A DNA stretch of 21,843 nt from Spartobacteria bacterium (GTDB taxonomy: Bacteria; Verrucomicrobiota; Verrucomicrobiia; Chthoniobacterales; Chthoniobacteraceae): contig JANXZI010000700.1 of the NCBI GenBank assembly GCA_025355595.1, positions 1 to 21,843 on the forward strand, written 5' to 3'. Numbering within the stretch: the first letter of the stretch is position 1; each line of letters opens with the position of its first letter. Of this stretch, positions 8,245 to 15,799 are shown one piece after another. The notes beneath the pieces were generated by a model. It ran no database searches. It was not told the DNA's origin and saw only the letters and a list, made by a program, of their open reading frames with translations. The position numbers were made by a program, and so were the translations under genes.

Positions 8245-9429
8245 TCAGCGTCGCGTCTCACGTCCGGCGAGGAGCTGCGCGACCAGCTCCGGATCCTGTG
8301 CCTTTGCAAAAATCTCCTCCCGCGCGATCACGCCGCCGAGGTAGAGGTCCACGAGCGACTGCTCGATCGTGTTCATGCCGTACTTCGCGCCGGTCTGGAT
8401 CTCCGTCGCGAGTCGGAAGGTCTTGTTGTCCCGGATCAGCGCGGCGACGGACGGCGTATTCGTCAGCACCTCGAAGACCGCGATGCGCCCCGGCCGATCG
8501 ATCCGTGGGATGAGGAGTTGCGAAATCACCGCCTTGAGATTCGTGGAGAGCTGCACGCGGATCTGCTCCTGCTGGTGCGCGGGAAACGAGTCCACGATGC
8601 GATCCACCGTCTTGCCCGCGCCCGTCGTGTGCAGCGTGGAAAAGACGAGATGCCCCGTCTCCGCCGCACGGATCGCGGTTTCCATCGTCTCAAGGTCGCG
8701 CATTTCGCCGACGAGAATCACATCCGGATCCTGCCGCAGCGCGCGGCGCAATCCTTCCGCAAACGACGACACATCCGTGCCGACCTCGCGCTGGTTCACC
8801 ATGCCCTGCTGATGCTCGTGGATGTATTCGATTGGGTCCTCTATCGTCACGATGTGATGCCCGAGGTGCAGGTTGATGTCGTTCAGCATCGCCGCGAGCG
8901 AAGTCGTCTTGCCCGAGCCCGTCGGCCCCGTCACGAGCACCAGCCCGCGCGGAAGGCGGATGAGTTCGCTCGCGATCGGCGGCAGTCCGATGTCGGCGCA
9001 CGAGAGCATCTCCCGCGGCAGCAGGCGCAACGCGATCGCCGTCGTGCGCTTCTGCCGGTAGAGGCTGATGCGAAAACGATTCCGCCCCGCACTCGTGATC
9101 GCGAAGTCCACGCTGCCCTCCGTCCTCAGCTTGTGGATCTGCTCCCCGCTCGCAAGTTCCGTCGCGATATTGTCCGTGTCCTCGGCAAAAAGTGCGCGCG
9201 TCTCGAGTCGCACGAGCTTGCCGTGGATGCGCAGCACCGGGGGCGTGCCGACGGTGAGGTGCAAGTCCGACGCCCCGGAATCCACCGTGAGGCGCAGGAT
9301 GTCCTCGATGGGTGCAAACGCGCCGCGCCCTCCCGCGGAAATCGCGGGGGCAGCCGGCTCCGGCACTGGAGGCGGCACGGATGCAGATGTTTCCCCGGTG
9401 GGATTTTTTCCAAATCGGAAGATGCCCAT
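8245..9429 (-). CDS. pilT: Twitching motility/pilus retraction ATPase PilT
   Basis: The 394-residue protein has a proline/alanine-rich N-terminal extension (about 10-35), then the PilT core. Visible motifs are ASDLHLTVGTPPVLRIHG (53-70), Walker A GPTGSGKT (168-175), Asp box IEDPIEY (196-202), Walker B DVILVGEMRD (236-245) and AIRAAETGHLVFSTLHTTGA (252-271). The AETGHLVFSTLHT box and the absence of the four-cysteine zinc site separate PilT from PilB/GspE. PilT hexamers depolymerise the pilus fibre and drive retraction, so its presence argues for a retractile type IV pilus over a pure type II secretion system. A good Shine-Dalgarno sequence, AAGGAG (9435-9440), lies 5 nt before the ATG inside the 11 bp gap after the preceding ATPase gene, which supports both the start and co-transcription. 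Confidence 0.94.
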   Translation of the reverse strand: MGIFRFGKNPTGETSASVPPPVPEPAAPAISAGGRGAFAPIEDILRLTVDSGASDLHLTVGTPPVLRIHGKLVRLETRALFAEDTDNIATELASGEQIHKLRTEGSVDFAITSAGRNRFRISLYRQKRTTAIALRLLPREMLSCADIGLPPIASELIRLPRGLVLVTGPTGSGKTTSLAAMLNDINLHLGHHIVTIEDPIEYIHEHQQGMVNQREVGTDVSSFAEGLRRALRQDPDVILVGEMRDLETMETAIRAAETGHLVFSTLHTTGAGKTVDRIVDSFPAHQQEQIRVQLSTNLKAVISQLLIPRIDRPGRIAVFEVLTNTPSVAALIRDNKTFRLATEIQTGAKYGMNTIEQSLVDLYLGGVIAREEIFAKAQDPELVAQLLAGRETRR

Positions 9430-9440
9430 GGTCGCTCCTT

Positions 9441-11141
9441 TTATGCGTTGTCGGACATCGTCGCGCTGATGACCTCCTCGGCCGTCGTCATCCCCGAGAG
9501 CACCTTGCGGATCCCATCCTCACGCAGCGTGCGCATGCCCATTTCGCGCGCGCGCTTGCGCAGATCCACGGTCGTCGCACGCGTGTTCACCATGTGGCGC
9601 ACGTCGTCGTCCACCTCGAAGATTTCGAAGATGCCCATGCGTCCCTTCGCACCGACGCCCTTGCATTTTTCGCAGCCGACGCCGGCCATCACCGTCGCCG
9701 TCGCAAGCTGCGTCGGGTCAATGCCGAGCGAGTTGACTTCCGCCTCCGTCAGCTCCACGGGCGCCTTGCAGTTCGGGCAGATTTTCCGAACGAGCCGCTG
9801 CGCGATCATCGCGCGCACCGCGGAGGACACGAGGAACGGCTGCACGCCGATATCCACGAGACGCGCGATGGCGCTCGGCGCGTCATTCGTGTGCAGCGTC
9901 GAAAAAACGAGATGGCCCGTGAGCGCCGCATTGATCGCGATATTCCCCGTCTCCGGATCGCGGATCTCACCGATCATGATGATGTTCGGCGCCTGTCGCA
10001 GCATCGCGCGGAGCGCCGCGGGAAAGGTCATGCCGACCTCCGCATTCACCTGCACCTGGTTGATGCCGCTCATCTGATACTCCACCGGATCCTCGACGGT
10101 GATGAGCTTCTTGTCCGGCTTGTTGATGTAATTCAGACAAGCATACAACGTCGTCGTCTTGCCCGAGCCCGTGGGGCCGGTGACGAGCAGAAGTCCATCC
10201 GGCAGACGCAGCAGGCGCTCGAAAATTTCCTGGTCGTCACTCAAAAATCCAAGCTGCGGCAGACCGAGCGAAAGCGATGACTTGTCGAGAATACGCATGA
10301 CCACCGACTCGCCGTGCGCCGTCGGGATCGTCGAGACGCGCAAGTCAATCGACTTCTTTCCCATCTTCACCTGGATGCGTCCGTCCTGCGGGAGCCGCTT
10401 CTCCGCGATGGACATCGTGCCCGTCATGATCTTCAGCCGCGACACGATCGCCGCCTGCAATTTTTTCGGCGGGTTCTGCATCTCGTGCAGCACACCATCA
10501 ATGCGGAAGCGGATGCGCAGCCGTTTTTCCAGCGGCTCCACGTGGATGTCCGAAGTCCGCGAATTGTAAGCCTCCAGCAGCATCATCGTGACCAGCTTAA
10601 TGATCGGCGCATCGCCGACCTCGCCCGACACGCCCTCCACATCCACCGACTGCCCGCCGATCTGGATGCTGCCGGCCATATTCTCCATCGAGGCCACGGC
10701 ATCCTCCGCCGTGCCGTAATATTTCATCAGCGCCGCCTTCATCGAGTCCGGCGTCGTGCAGAGGAATTCCACCTCGCGCCCGAGCACCGCCTGAACCCCG
10801 TCCAGCGTGTTGAAATTCAGCGGGTCATCCACCGCCACCACCACGCCACCGAGTTCCGTCAGCGCCACCGGCACCGCACGATATCGCCGCGCCACCTCCG
10901 CGGTGAGCAGCGACAGCACGTCCCCCGACACGATGATCCCGTCGAGGCTCACGAAATCCATCGCCGCATTTGACGCCACTGCACGCGACACATCCTCCTG
11001 CGTGACCAGCCCCTGATCCATCAGCACCTGCATCAGCGACTTCCCCGGCTTCACCCCCTCGCGCGCCACCTCCACCTGACCCTTCGTCACCAGCGAATTC
11101 TCGATCAGGATCTCAATGATGTAGTCGTCGTTTGCAGCCAC
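9441..11141 (-). CDS. pilB: Second PilB/GspE-family assembly ATPase, first gene of the cluster
   Basis: The 566-residue protein is paralogous to the ATPase at 6541-8226. It has an MshEN/T2SSE_N-like N-terminal region (about 5-145), Walker A GPTGSGKT at 322-329 and Asp box VEDPVEY. The His box is TGHLVFSTLHT, and the zinc cysteines C455, C458, C490 and C493 sit at the same positions. It differs at the segment before Walker B: the usual LRQDPD reads LRQAPN here (Ala384, Asn386), while the catalytic Glu392 of GEIRD is kept. That could change nucleotide handling, although some family members tolerate such changes. The start is GTG at 11141 with no clear Shine-Dalgarno site; no upstream in-frame ATG was found. 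It is presumably the promoter-proximal gene of the pilus operon, with pilT 11 bp downstream. Confidence 0.92.
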   Translation of the reverse strand: MAANDDYIIEILIENSLVTKGQVEVAREGVKPGKSLMQVLMDQGLVTQEDVSRAVASNAAMDFVSLDGIIVSGDVLSLLTAEVARRYRAVPVALTELGGVVVAVDDPLNFNTLDGVQAVLGREVEFLCTTPDSMKAALMKYYGTAEDAVASMENMAGSIQIGGQSVDVEGVSGEVGDAPIIKLVTMMLLEAYNSRTSDIHVEPLEKRLRIRFRIDGVLHEMQNPPKKLQAAIVSRLKIMTGTMSIAEKRLPQDGRIQVKMGKKSIDLRVSTIPTAHGESVVMRILDKSSLSLGLPQLGFLSDDQEIFERLLRLPDGLLLVTGPTGSGKTTTLYACLNYINKPDKKLITVEDPVEYQMSGINQVQVNAEVGMTFPAALRAMLRQAPNIIMIGEIRDPETGNIAINAALTGHLVFSTLHTNDAPSAIARLVDIGVQPFLVSSAVRAMIAQRLVRKICPNCKAPVELTEAEVNSLGIDPTQLATATVMAGVGCEKCKGVGAKGRMGIFEIFEVDDDVRHMVNTRATTVDLRKRAREMGMRTLREDGIRKVLSGMTTAEEVISATMSDNA

Positions 11142-11329
11142 AAGTAGGGGATGGTTCTCGGAAAGTTTGTGCGGGGTTCGCTGACGTTCTTCGCGCAGCC
11201 GGGGCCACCCATGTCAGCGATTCCGCCCTGCCGATCAATCACCGATTTATGAATTCATGTTTTTTCCCCGTGAGTCCACGCCAGTCCGCCCTTGCCCCGG
11301 CATCCGAGTGCGGCTATTGCACGCGGCCC

Positions 11330-11854
11330 ATGAAATCTCTCGTCACATTTCTCCTCGCCCTCTGCACCGCCGCCGTGATCGCGGATGACTCCGCAAAGTT
11401 TACCGTCGGCGCATTCGCCTTCACGCGGCCCGCCGGGTGGAAATCCATCGAGCCCACCTCGCCGATGCGCAAGGCGCAGCTCCAGGTGCCCGGCAAGGAC
11501 GGCGGCAAGCCAGCGGACATCACGTTCTTCTTCTTCGGCGAGAGCAATAGCGGCGGCGTGGAGCCGAATGTGCAGCGCTGGCTCGGCCAGATCACGGGCA
11601 AGGCCGAGGCGAACAAAATCGAGACGCAGGATTTCAACGGCGTGAAAGTGACGCTCGTCACCGCCGAGGGCTCGCTGAAGGCTGCACCGATGGCCGGCAT
11701 CACGGAGGAGATCCCAGACGCGGCGCTGCTCGGAGCGATCCTCGAGCACACGGATGGCGCGGTGTTTGTAAAGATGACCGGCCCCGGCGCGCTGGTGAAA
11801 GCGAGCCGCGAGCAATTCCTCGGCCTTGTAAAATCCGCCACGGAGAAAAAGTAA
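11330..11854 (+). CDS. Secreted protein of unknown function
   Basis: The 174-residue protein starts with a signal peptide (about 1-18, ending AAVIA-DD). The mature part begins with FTVGAFAFTRPAGWKSIEPTSPMRKAQLQVPG, continues to DITFFFFGESNSGG, and ends with EHTDGAVFVKMTGPGALVKASREQFLGLVKS. This reads like a small exported beta-rich domain similar to proteins that start with a GWxxxxP element, but I do not recognise a named family with certainty and assign no function. ATG at 11330 is chosen because it starts the signal peptide; the open frame upstream has no such feature. A loose promoter match (TTGCCC at 11292, TATTGC at 11315, 17 bp apart) would give an almost leaderless message. The stop codon is 2 nt from the next gene, so the two are probably co-transcribed. 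Confidence 0.78.
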   Translation: MKSLVTFLLALCTAAVIADDSAKFTVGAFAFTRPAGWKSIEPTSPMRKAQLQVPGKDGGKPADITFFFFGESNSGGVEPNVQRWLGQITGKAEANKIETQDFNGVKVTLVTAEGSLKAAPMAGITEEIPDAALLGAILEHTDGAVFVKMTGPGALVKASREQFLGLVKSATEKK

Positions 11855-11856
11855 CC

Positions 11857-12231
11857 ATGGCCGATCTCCCGACGAGCTACTACGTCCACTCGCTCATCGA
11901 GATTCTGCATTTCATCAGCGATGATCTGGTGCAGTGCGACGCGGGCACGACGATCAGCGAGCTGTTCAGCGACGAGTTCGACGACCTGGACTTCGAGCTG
12001 GCGCTCACATGCTTCGAGGGCACGCACCGGCTCGCGTTCAAGGAGCATGTGTGGAAGGACGAACTCGAGTCCTTCGAGGAAAAGACGATCGAGGAATTCG
12101 TGGATGAATACCTCGACCCGCGCGAGCAAAAGGATCCGCTCTTCGTCACGAAGCGCTTCCTCTTTTACGAGAAGTCCCTCGCCGCCGCGCTCCGCGAGGA
12201 ATACGAGTCGCCGCCGCCGGGGGAATTCTAG
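11857..12231 (+). CDS. Small acidic cytoplasmic protein of unknown function
   Basis: The 124-residue protein is rich in Asp and Glu (for example SDEFDDLDFE and EEKTIEEFVDEYLD) and has no signal peptide or membrane segment. The N-terminal part, YYVHSLIEILHFISDDLVQC, looks like an amphipathic helix. Two cysteines (C27, C52) are not in a metal-binding pattern. No named family is recognised. GGAG at 11842-11845, inside the end of the preceding gene, lies 11 nt before the ATG, and the stop-to-start gap is 2 nt, so translation is probably coupled to the secreted protein upstream. The C terminus is the proline-rich tail SPPPGEF. The normal codon pattern and the tight coupling support a real gene. 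Confidence 0.75.
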   Translation: MADLPTSYYVHSLIEILHFISDDLVQCDAGTTISELFSDEFDDLDFELALTCFEGTHRLAFKEHVWKDELESFEEKTIEEFVDEYLDPREQKDPLFVTKRFLFYEKSLAAALREEYESPPPGEF

Positions 12232-12260
12232 GGCTGGGACGGCGGTGAAGTCGGGGCGAT

Positions 12261-12395
12261 TTTCGAGTCTGGCTGCGGTGACTGGTGACTGGTGAAAAGT
12301 GACTGGTATGCAGCCATGATCGCCTCGTGAAAAACCGGAGGGCCAGTCACTATTCACTTTTCACCAGTCACCAGTCACCGCAGCCGGACTCGAAA
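12261..12395. repeat. Large inverted repeat with heptameric tandem arms (GTGACTG units)
   Basis: The left arm has a 17 nt flank (12261-12277) and four heptamers read as GTGACTG, GTGACTG, GTGAAAA, GTGACTG (12278-12305). The right arm on the opposite strand has five units, with one extra GTGAATA (12344-12378), and the same flank (12379-12395). The first 42 nt pair with a single mismatch, and the loop is 38 nt (12306-12343). The element fills the centre of the 296 bp gap between the acidic protein gene and citrate synthase; nothing else is recognised in that gap. It could end the upstream transcript or be a mobile or slippage-prone repeat. It is not a CRISPR: units are 7 nt, without spacers. Confidence 0.9.
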
Positions 12396-12527
12396 GGCAA
12401 TCCATCATGATTCCCGCTTGCCCCGCACGCGCAGACTGTGAAACCTCCGCGCCTGTCGTCTCCAGCCGCGGGCGCGAGAGCACGCGCGCTGGGTTCATTT
12501 CAAAATCACGCCACACTTTTTCACACC

Positions 12528-13655
12528 ATGCCCGTCGTCGCCAAAGGACTCGAAGGAATCATCGCCAACTCCACCCGCCTCTCCGATGTGCTCGGCGACA
12601 TCGGCCAGCTCATCTACGCAGGCTACGACATCAATGAACTCGCGGGAAAAGTTTCCTTCGAGGAAGTCGTGCATCTGCTCTGGTACGGCGAACTCCCGAA
12701 TTGGCGCCAGCTCAACGTCCTCCACGAGACGCTGCGCACGCACCGTGATCTGCCGCAGGGCATCATTGATTTCATCACCTCCGCGCCGAAGGACGCCGGC
12801 CCGATGGATGTCATCCGCACCGCCGTCTCCATGCTCGGCCTTTACGATCATCACGTGGATGACACCTCCGTGGATCGCAATCGCGAGCGCGCCGTCGGCA
12901 TCACCGCGAGGATTTCTGTCATCGCAGCCTATTTCCATCGCGCGCGCTCCGGCAAATCGCTCCCGCCTGTGCGCAAGGATCTCGGCGAGGCCGCGCATTT
13001 TCTCTACTTGCTCACCGGCGAGACGCCGTCCGACGAAGCGGCGCAGACACTCGACGTGGCCTACGTGCTTCACGCGGATCACGGCATGAATGCCAGCACG
13101 TTCAGCGCGCGGGTCACCATCGCCACACTGAGCGACATGTTCTCCGCCATCACGTCCGCGATCGGCACGCTGAAAGGCCCGCTGCACGGCGGCGCGAATG
13201 AAGGCGTGATCCACATGCTTCAGGAAATCGGCAGCGAGGCGAACGTGGACGCGTGGATCGAAAACGCCCTCGCGCAGAAAAAGAAAATCATGGGCATCGG
13301 CCACCGCGTTTACAAGGTGCTCGACCCGCGCGCCCCGCACCTCCGCGCCATGGCCATGAAGCTCACCGAAAAAGCCGGCGACCCAAAATGGCTCCGCATG
13401 AGCGAACGCATCGCCACCATCATGAAGGAAAAGAAGGGGCTGAATGCGAACGTGGATTTCTACAGCGCCACCGTCTATTACTCGCTCGGCCTGCCGACGG
13501 ACATGTTCACGCCCATCTTCGCCATCTCGCGCACCGCCGGCTGGACCGGCCACGTCCTCGAGCAGCTCGCCGACAACCGCCTCTACCGCCCCCTGAGCGA
13601 ATACACCGGCCCCGCCGTCGGCAAAAAAGTCACGCCCATCGCGCTGCGGGCGTAA
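12528..13655 (+). CDS. gltA: Citrate synthase
   Basis: The 375-residue protein condenses oxaloacetate and acetyl-CoA to citrate at the entry of the TCA cycle. The active-site residues are all visible: His220 in GPLHGGANEG, His259 in GIGHRVYK and Asp310 in NVDFYS, with the C-terminal arginine segment SRTAGWTGHVLEQ (334-346). The length fits the short, probably dimeric form typical of Gram-positive-type and PrpC-like enzymes; the N-terminal zinc/NADH-binding domain of E. coli GltA is absent. A 2-methylcitrate synthase role cannot be excluded from sequence, but no prp genes are nearby. ATG at 12528 gives the expected N terminus (GLEGIIANSTRLSDV); the longer frame to 12438 is not supported. There is no clear Shine-Dalgarno site. 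It follows a large hairpin repeat and is convergent with mcsB. Confidence 0.93.
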   Translation: MPVVAKGLEGIIANSTRLSDVLGDIGQLIYAGYDINELAGKVSFEEVVHLLWYGELPNWRQLNVLHETLRTHRDLPQGIIDFITSAPKDAGPMDVIRTAVSMLGLYDHHVDDTSVDRNRERAVGITARISVIAAYFHRARSGKSLPPVRKDLGEAAHFLYLLTGETPSDEAAQTLDVAYVLHADHGMNASTFSARVTIATLSDMFSAITSAIGTLKGPLHGGANEGVIHMLQEIGSEANVDAWIENALAQKKKIMGIGHRVYKVLDPRAPHLRAMAMKLTEKAGDPKWLRMSERIATIMKEKKGLNANVDFYSATVYYSLGLPTDMFTPIFAISRTAGWTGHVLEQLADNRLYRPLSEYTGPAVGKKVTPIALRA

Positions 13656-13685
13656 GGCACCGGGAGTGCGGTTTGCCGGTCGGAA

Positions 13686-13772
13686 GGGCGACTTCCAAGT
13701 CGCCCTGCGTCGCGAAGCGACGCCCAAGAAATGGCGCTTCGCGCGAGCATTCGTCGGCGATTTGGAAACGCC
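13686..13772. repeat. REP/BIME-like pair of palindromes between citrate synthase and mcsB
   Basis: GGGCGACTT-CC-AAGTCGCCC (13686-13705) is a perfect palindrome apart from its 2 nt centre. GCGTCGC-GAA-GCGACGC (13707-13723) follows at once. About 50 bp on, GGCGATTTGGAAACGCC (13756-13772) is a near-palindrome whose reverse complement resembles the first element. The arrangement is two related palindromes in opposite orientation, as in BIME elements. It sits between convergent genes, where it could act as a two-way terminator. Confidence 0.7.
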
Positions 13773-13796
13773 GCTCCCAGTCGCAACGCGCGCAAA

Positions 13797-14933
13797 CTAC
13801 GCCGCCGCGCCGCTGTCCTTCTCGTCCTTTTCCTTCCGCTCCTCGCGTCCGCGCTCGATGGCTTTCTTGCCGTCGGGCTTCGGAAATTTCGCGAGCTTTG
13901 CGCGGACAATGTCCGCGCGCAGCGTGTCGCGCTCCTCGGCCTGAAGTTTTTGCTGCGAGCTTTTCTGCAGGTGCGCGGGCTGCGTCTCCATAAAGAGCTG
14001 GTCCACGAGCAGGCGCCCGTCCTCGGGGAAAAAACCGAGGTCCACACCGAGCTTCAGGCAGCTCAGAAGATTGAGCGCTTCCTTGCTCGCCATGCTGTGC
14101 GCGTGGCGGAGAATGCCGAACGCGCGGCCGATGTTGTCGAGCAGGAGCACGGCCTTTTTTTCCAGCAGGCTCGCACGTGAGTTCACCTCGTGCTGGAGGA
14201 TCTGCTCGATGACCTTGTTCAGCCGCGTGAGGATTTCATCCTCCTTTTCGCCGAGCGTGATCTGGTTGGAGATTTGGAAAAGATTTCCCAGCGCCTCGGT
14301 GCCTTCGCCGTAGAGTCCGCGCACGGCGAGTCCGACTTTGCTCACGGCTTGGATGACCTGATTGATCTGCTCGCTGAGCACGAGGCCCGGCAGGTGCATC
14401 ATCGCGCTCGCGCGCATCCCGGTTCCGACATTCGTGGGGCACGCGGTGAGAAATCCGTACTGCTGGTGAAATGCAAAATCGAGTTTTTCGCCGAGCGCGG
14501 TGTCCACCTTGTCCACGAGCTTGAAGACATTCCTGAGCTGCAGCCCGCTGCGGATGCCTTGGATGCGCAGGTGATCCTCCTCGTTGATCATGATGGAGAG
14601 CGTCTGCTTGCGGTTCATCACGACGGCAGAACCGACGCCCTTCGCCGCGTGTTCGCGCGAGACGAGGTGCCGCTCCACGAGCACCTGCTTTTCCAGCGCG
14701 CTGAGATCCTGCGAGTAGGCCGAATAGGCGTCGGCCATCTCCGGCAGCGACTCGACCTGCGGCTTCACACATTCGAGCACTGCGATGCGGTCCGCTTTTT
14801 TCGCCCAGCCGGGGAAGGCAAAGTTGCGCAGGTTGCGCGCGAGCCGCACGCGGCTGCTGATGACGATGTTGCTGTGCGGGCCGTCGCCGCTCAGCCACTC
14901 ACCGGATTCCGTGAGGATATTGTGCAGGGCCAT
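13797..14933 (-). CDS. mcsB: Protein-arginine kinase McsB
   Basis: The 378-residue protein belongs to the phosphagen kinase fold. It shows SSRVRLARNLRNF (26-38), NEEDHLRIQ (117-125) and the catalytic loop CPTNVGTGMRASAMMHLPGL with Cys165. RDTLRA (335-340) matches the RDxxRA motif that forms the allosteric phospho-arginine pocket in Gram-positive McsB. That distinguishes it from creatine or arginine kinases, which phosphorylate free metabolites. In Bacillus, McsB phosphorylates arginines on unfolded or regulatory proteins and so marks them for ClpCP. It is encoded 149 bp downstream of mcsA on the same strand, as expected for its activator. No ctsR or clpC is in the window. The C terminus has an extra highly charged tail (about 350-378). 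The ATG at 14933 gives a standard N terminus. Confidence 0.94.
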   Translation of the reverse strand: MALHNILTESGEWLSGDGPHSNIVISSRVRLARNLRNFAFPGWAKKADRIAVLECVKPQVESLPEMADAYSAYSQDLSALEKQVLVERHLVSREHAAKGVGSAVVMNRKQTLSIMINEEDHLRIQGIRSGLQLRNVFKLVDKVDTALGEKLDFAFHQQYGFLTACPTNVGTGMRASAMMHLPGLVLSEQINQVIQAVSKVGLAVRGLYGEGTEALGNLFQISNQITLGEKEDEILTRLNKVIEQILQHEVNSRASLLEKKAVLLLDNIGRAFGILRHAHSMASKEALNLLSCLKLGVDLGFFPEDGRLLVDQLFMETQPAHLQKSSQQKLQAEERDTLRADIVRAKLAKFPKPDGKKAIERGREERKEKDEKDSGAAA

Positions 14934-14995
14934 TTTTAGAGAGTGTAGCGAGGCCGGATTTTATCGCAGGGGCGCAGAGAGTGGATGGAAAGTTC

Positions 14996-15026
14996 CGCAG
15001 AGGAAAAAAGAAAATATTCCTCTGCG
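14996..15026. repeat. Hairpin between mcsA and mcsB
   Basis: CGCAGAGGAA (14996-15005) pairs perfectly with TTCCTCTGCG (15017-15026) around an 11 nt A-rich loop. Weaker complementarity continues outward: GGGGCGCAGAGAG near 14969 resembles the opposite strand of CCTCCGCGCCTCC near 15041. It lies in the 149 bp gap between mcsA and mcsB. Neither side has a T-run, so a simple intrinsic terminator is unlikely; attenuation, RNA processing or a dispersed repeat are alternatives. Confidence 0.7.
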
Positions 15027-15082
15027 TTCCTCTCACTTCTCCTCCGCGCCTCCGCGTTGAAAATGTTCTTCAAGCGCATGGC

Positions 15083-15577
15083 TCAGACTCCCGCGGCTCC
15101 GGGTTCGAGGTGTTTGATCCTGTCGCGCAGTTCCGCCGCGGTTTCGTATTTCTCGTCGTCCACCGCCTTGCGCAATTCACGTTGGAGCCGCTTGAGTTCC
15201 TCGGCGTGCTGGCGCGCTTTCAGCAGACGCTGCGGGACCTTGCCCGTGTGCGTCGTGCCCTTGTGCATGCCCTTGAGCATCGCCTCGAGGCCCTCGGCAA
15301 AAATCTCGTAGCAGTTCGAGCAGCCGAAACGTCCGGTCTTCTTGAAGTCCGCCTGGCTGAATCCACACATCGGGCATTTCTGCCCCGTGCTGCCGCGCTC
15401 CATCTCCTCGGACGCCCCGAGCCCGAGCAGCAGATCGGCGAGCGCAAAGCCCTTGGGATCCGTCACGCCCTTTTCCTTCGAGCACGACTCGCAGAGGTTC
15501 ACCTTCTGCATCTTCCCATCCACGATCTGGGTGAGAAAGACCGTGGCCGTTTTCTGTTTGCAGACGTCGCAGTTCAT
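15083..15577 (-). CDS. mcsA: McsA, zinc-binding activator of McsB
   Basis: The 164-residue protein carries four CxxC pairs: C3/C6, C29/C32, C68/C71 and C86/C89. This matches the zinc-coordinating N-terminal part of McsA. The C-terminal segment (about 126-158, LQRELRKAVDDEKYETAAEL) is a UVR/UvrB-C-type coiled-coil motif, the standard McsA ending. McsA binds McsB and stimulates its arginine kinase activity; the cysteine clusters may also sense metal or thiol stress. mcsB follows on the same strand after 149 bp, so the pair is likely one transcription unit, although a hairpin lies between them. The length and all eight cysteines are intact, so there is no sign of decay. ATG at 15577 places the first CxxC at residues 3-6, as in homologues. 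Confidence 0.92.
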   Translation of the reverse strand: MNCDVCKQKTATVFLTQIVDGKMQKVNLCESCSKEKGVTDPKGFALADLLLGLGASEEMERGSTGQKCPMCGFSQADFKKTGRFGCSNCYEIFAEGLEAMLKGMHKGTTHTGKVPQRLLKARQHAEELKRLQRELRKAVDDEKYETAAELRDRIKHLEPGAAGV

Positions 15578-15586
15578 TCCGGGGAA

Positions 15587-15614
15587 AAGATGGAACCCTC
15601 AGCGGGAACGTCAA
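15587..15614 (-). promoter_or_regulatory. Candidate promoter for mcsA
   Basis: On the minus strand TTGACG (15609-15614) is followed after 16 bp by CATCTT (15587-15592). The -10 lies only about 10 bp before the mcsA ATG, so a transcript from it would be nearly leaderless. That fits the lack of a Shine-Dalgarno site. Confidence 0.4.
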
Positions 15615-15799
15615 GCGTTCGCGCTCGCCGCGAGCCTCATAATCCGGTGCCTGCCCGCGCTCGCGCTCATCCTGCTGCGCGGCATGGCTTATCGAAAAAG
15701 AGCGCGGGACAGCGACCGCAGACCGTTCGGATCCGACGGCAGCACCGTGGAAATTCATCCGGCAATTTCCGTGAAATACTCCGCGGGACTCAGCGGATT

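Noticed and set aside
11249..11258. Perfect palindrome ATGAATTCAT in the gap upstream of the pilus operon
   Set aside because: Ten bp in an AT-rich patch is expected by chance often enough; there is no second copy or regulator gene to support an operator.
12278..12378. Possible CRISPR array
   Set aside because: The repeats are 7 nt, contiguous and inverted, with no spacers and no cas genes.
12495..13727. Minus-strand open frame of 410 codons opposite citrate synthase
   Set aside because: Same antisense pattern, and citrate synthase on the plus strand has all its catalytic residues.
15578..15799. Hydrophobic plus-strand frame (LAASLIIRCLPALALILLRG) in the gap between mcsA and the methyltransferase gene
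   Set aside because: There is no plausible start codon or ribosome site, and the frame is only part of a longer antisense run; it resembles a membrane peptide by composition alone.
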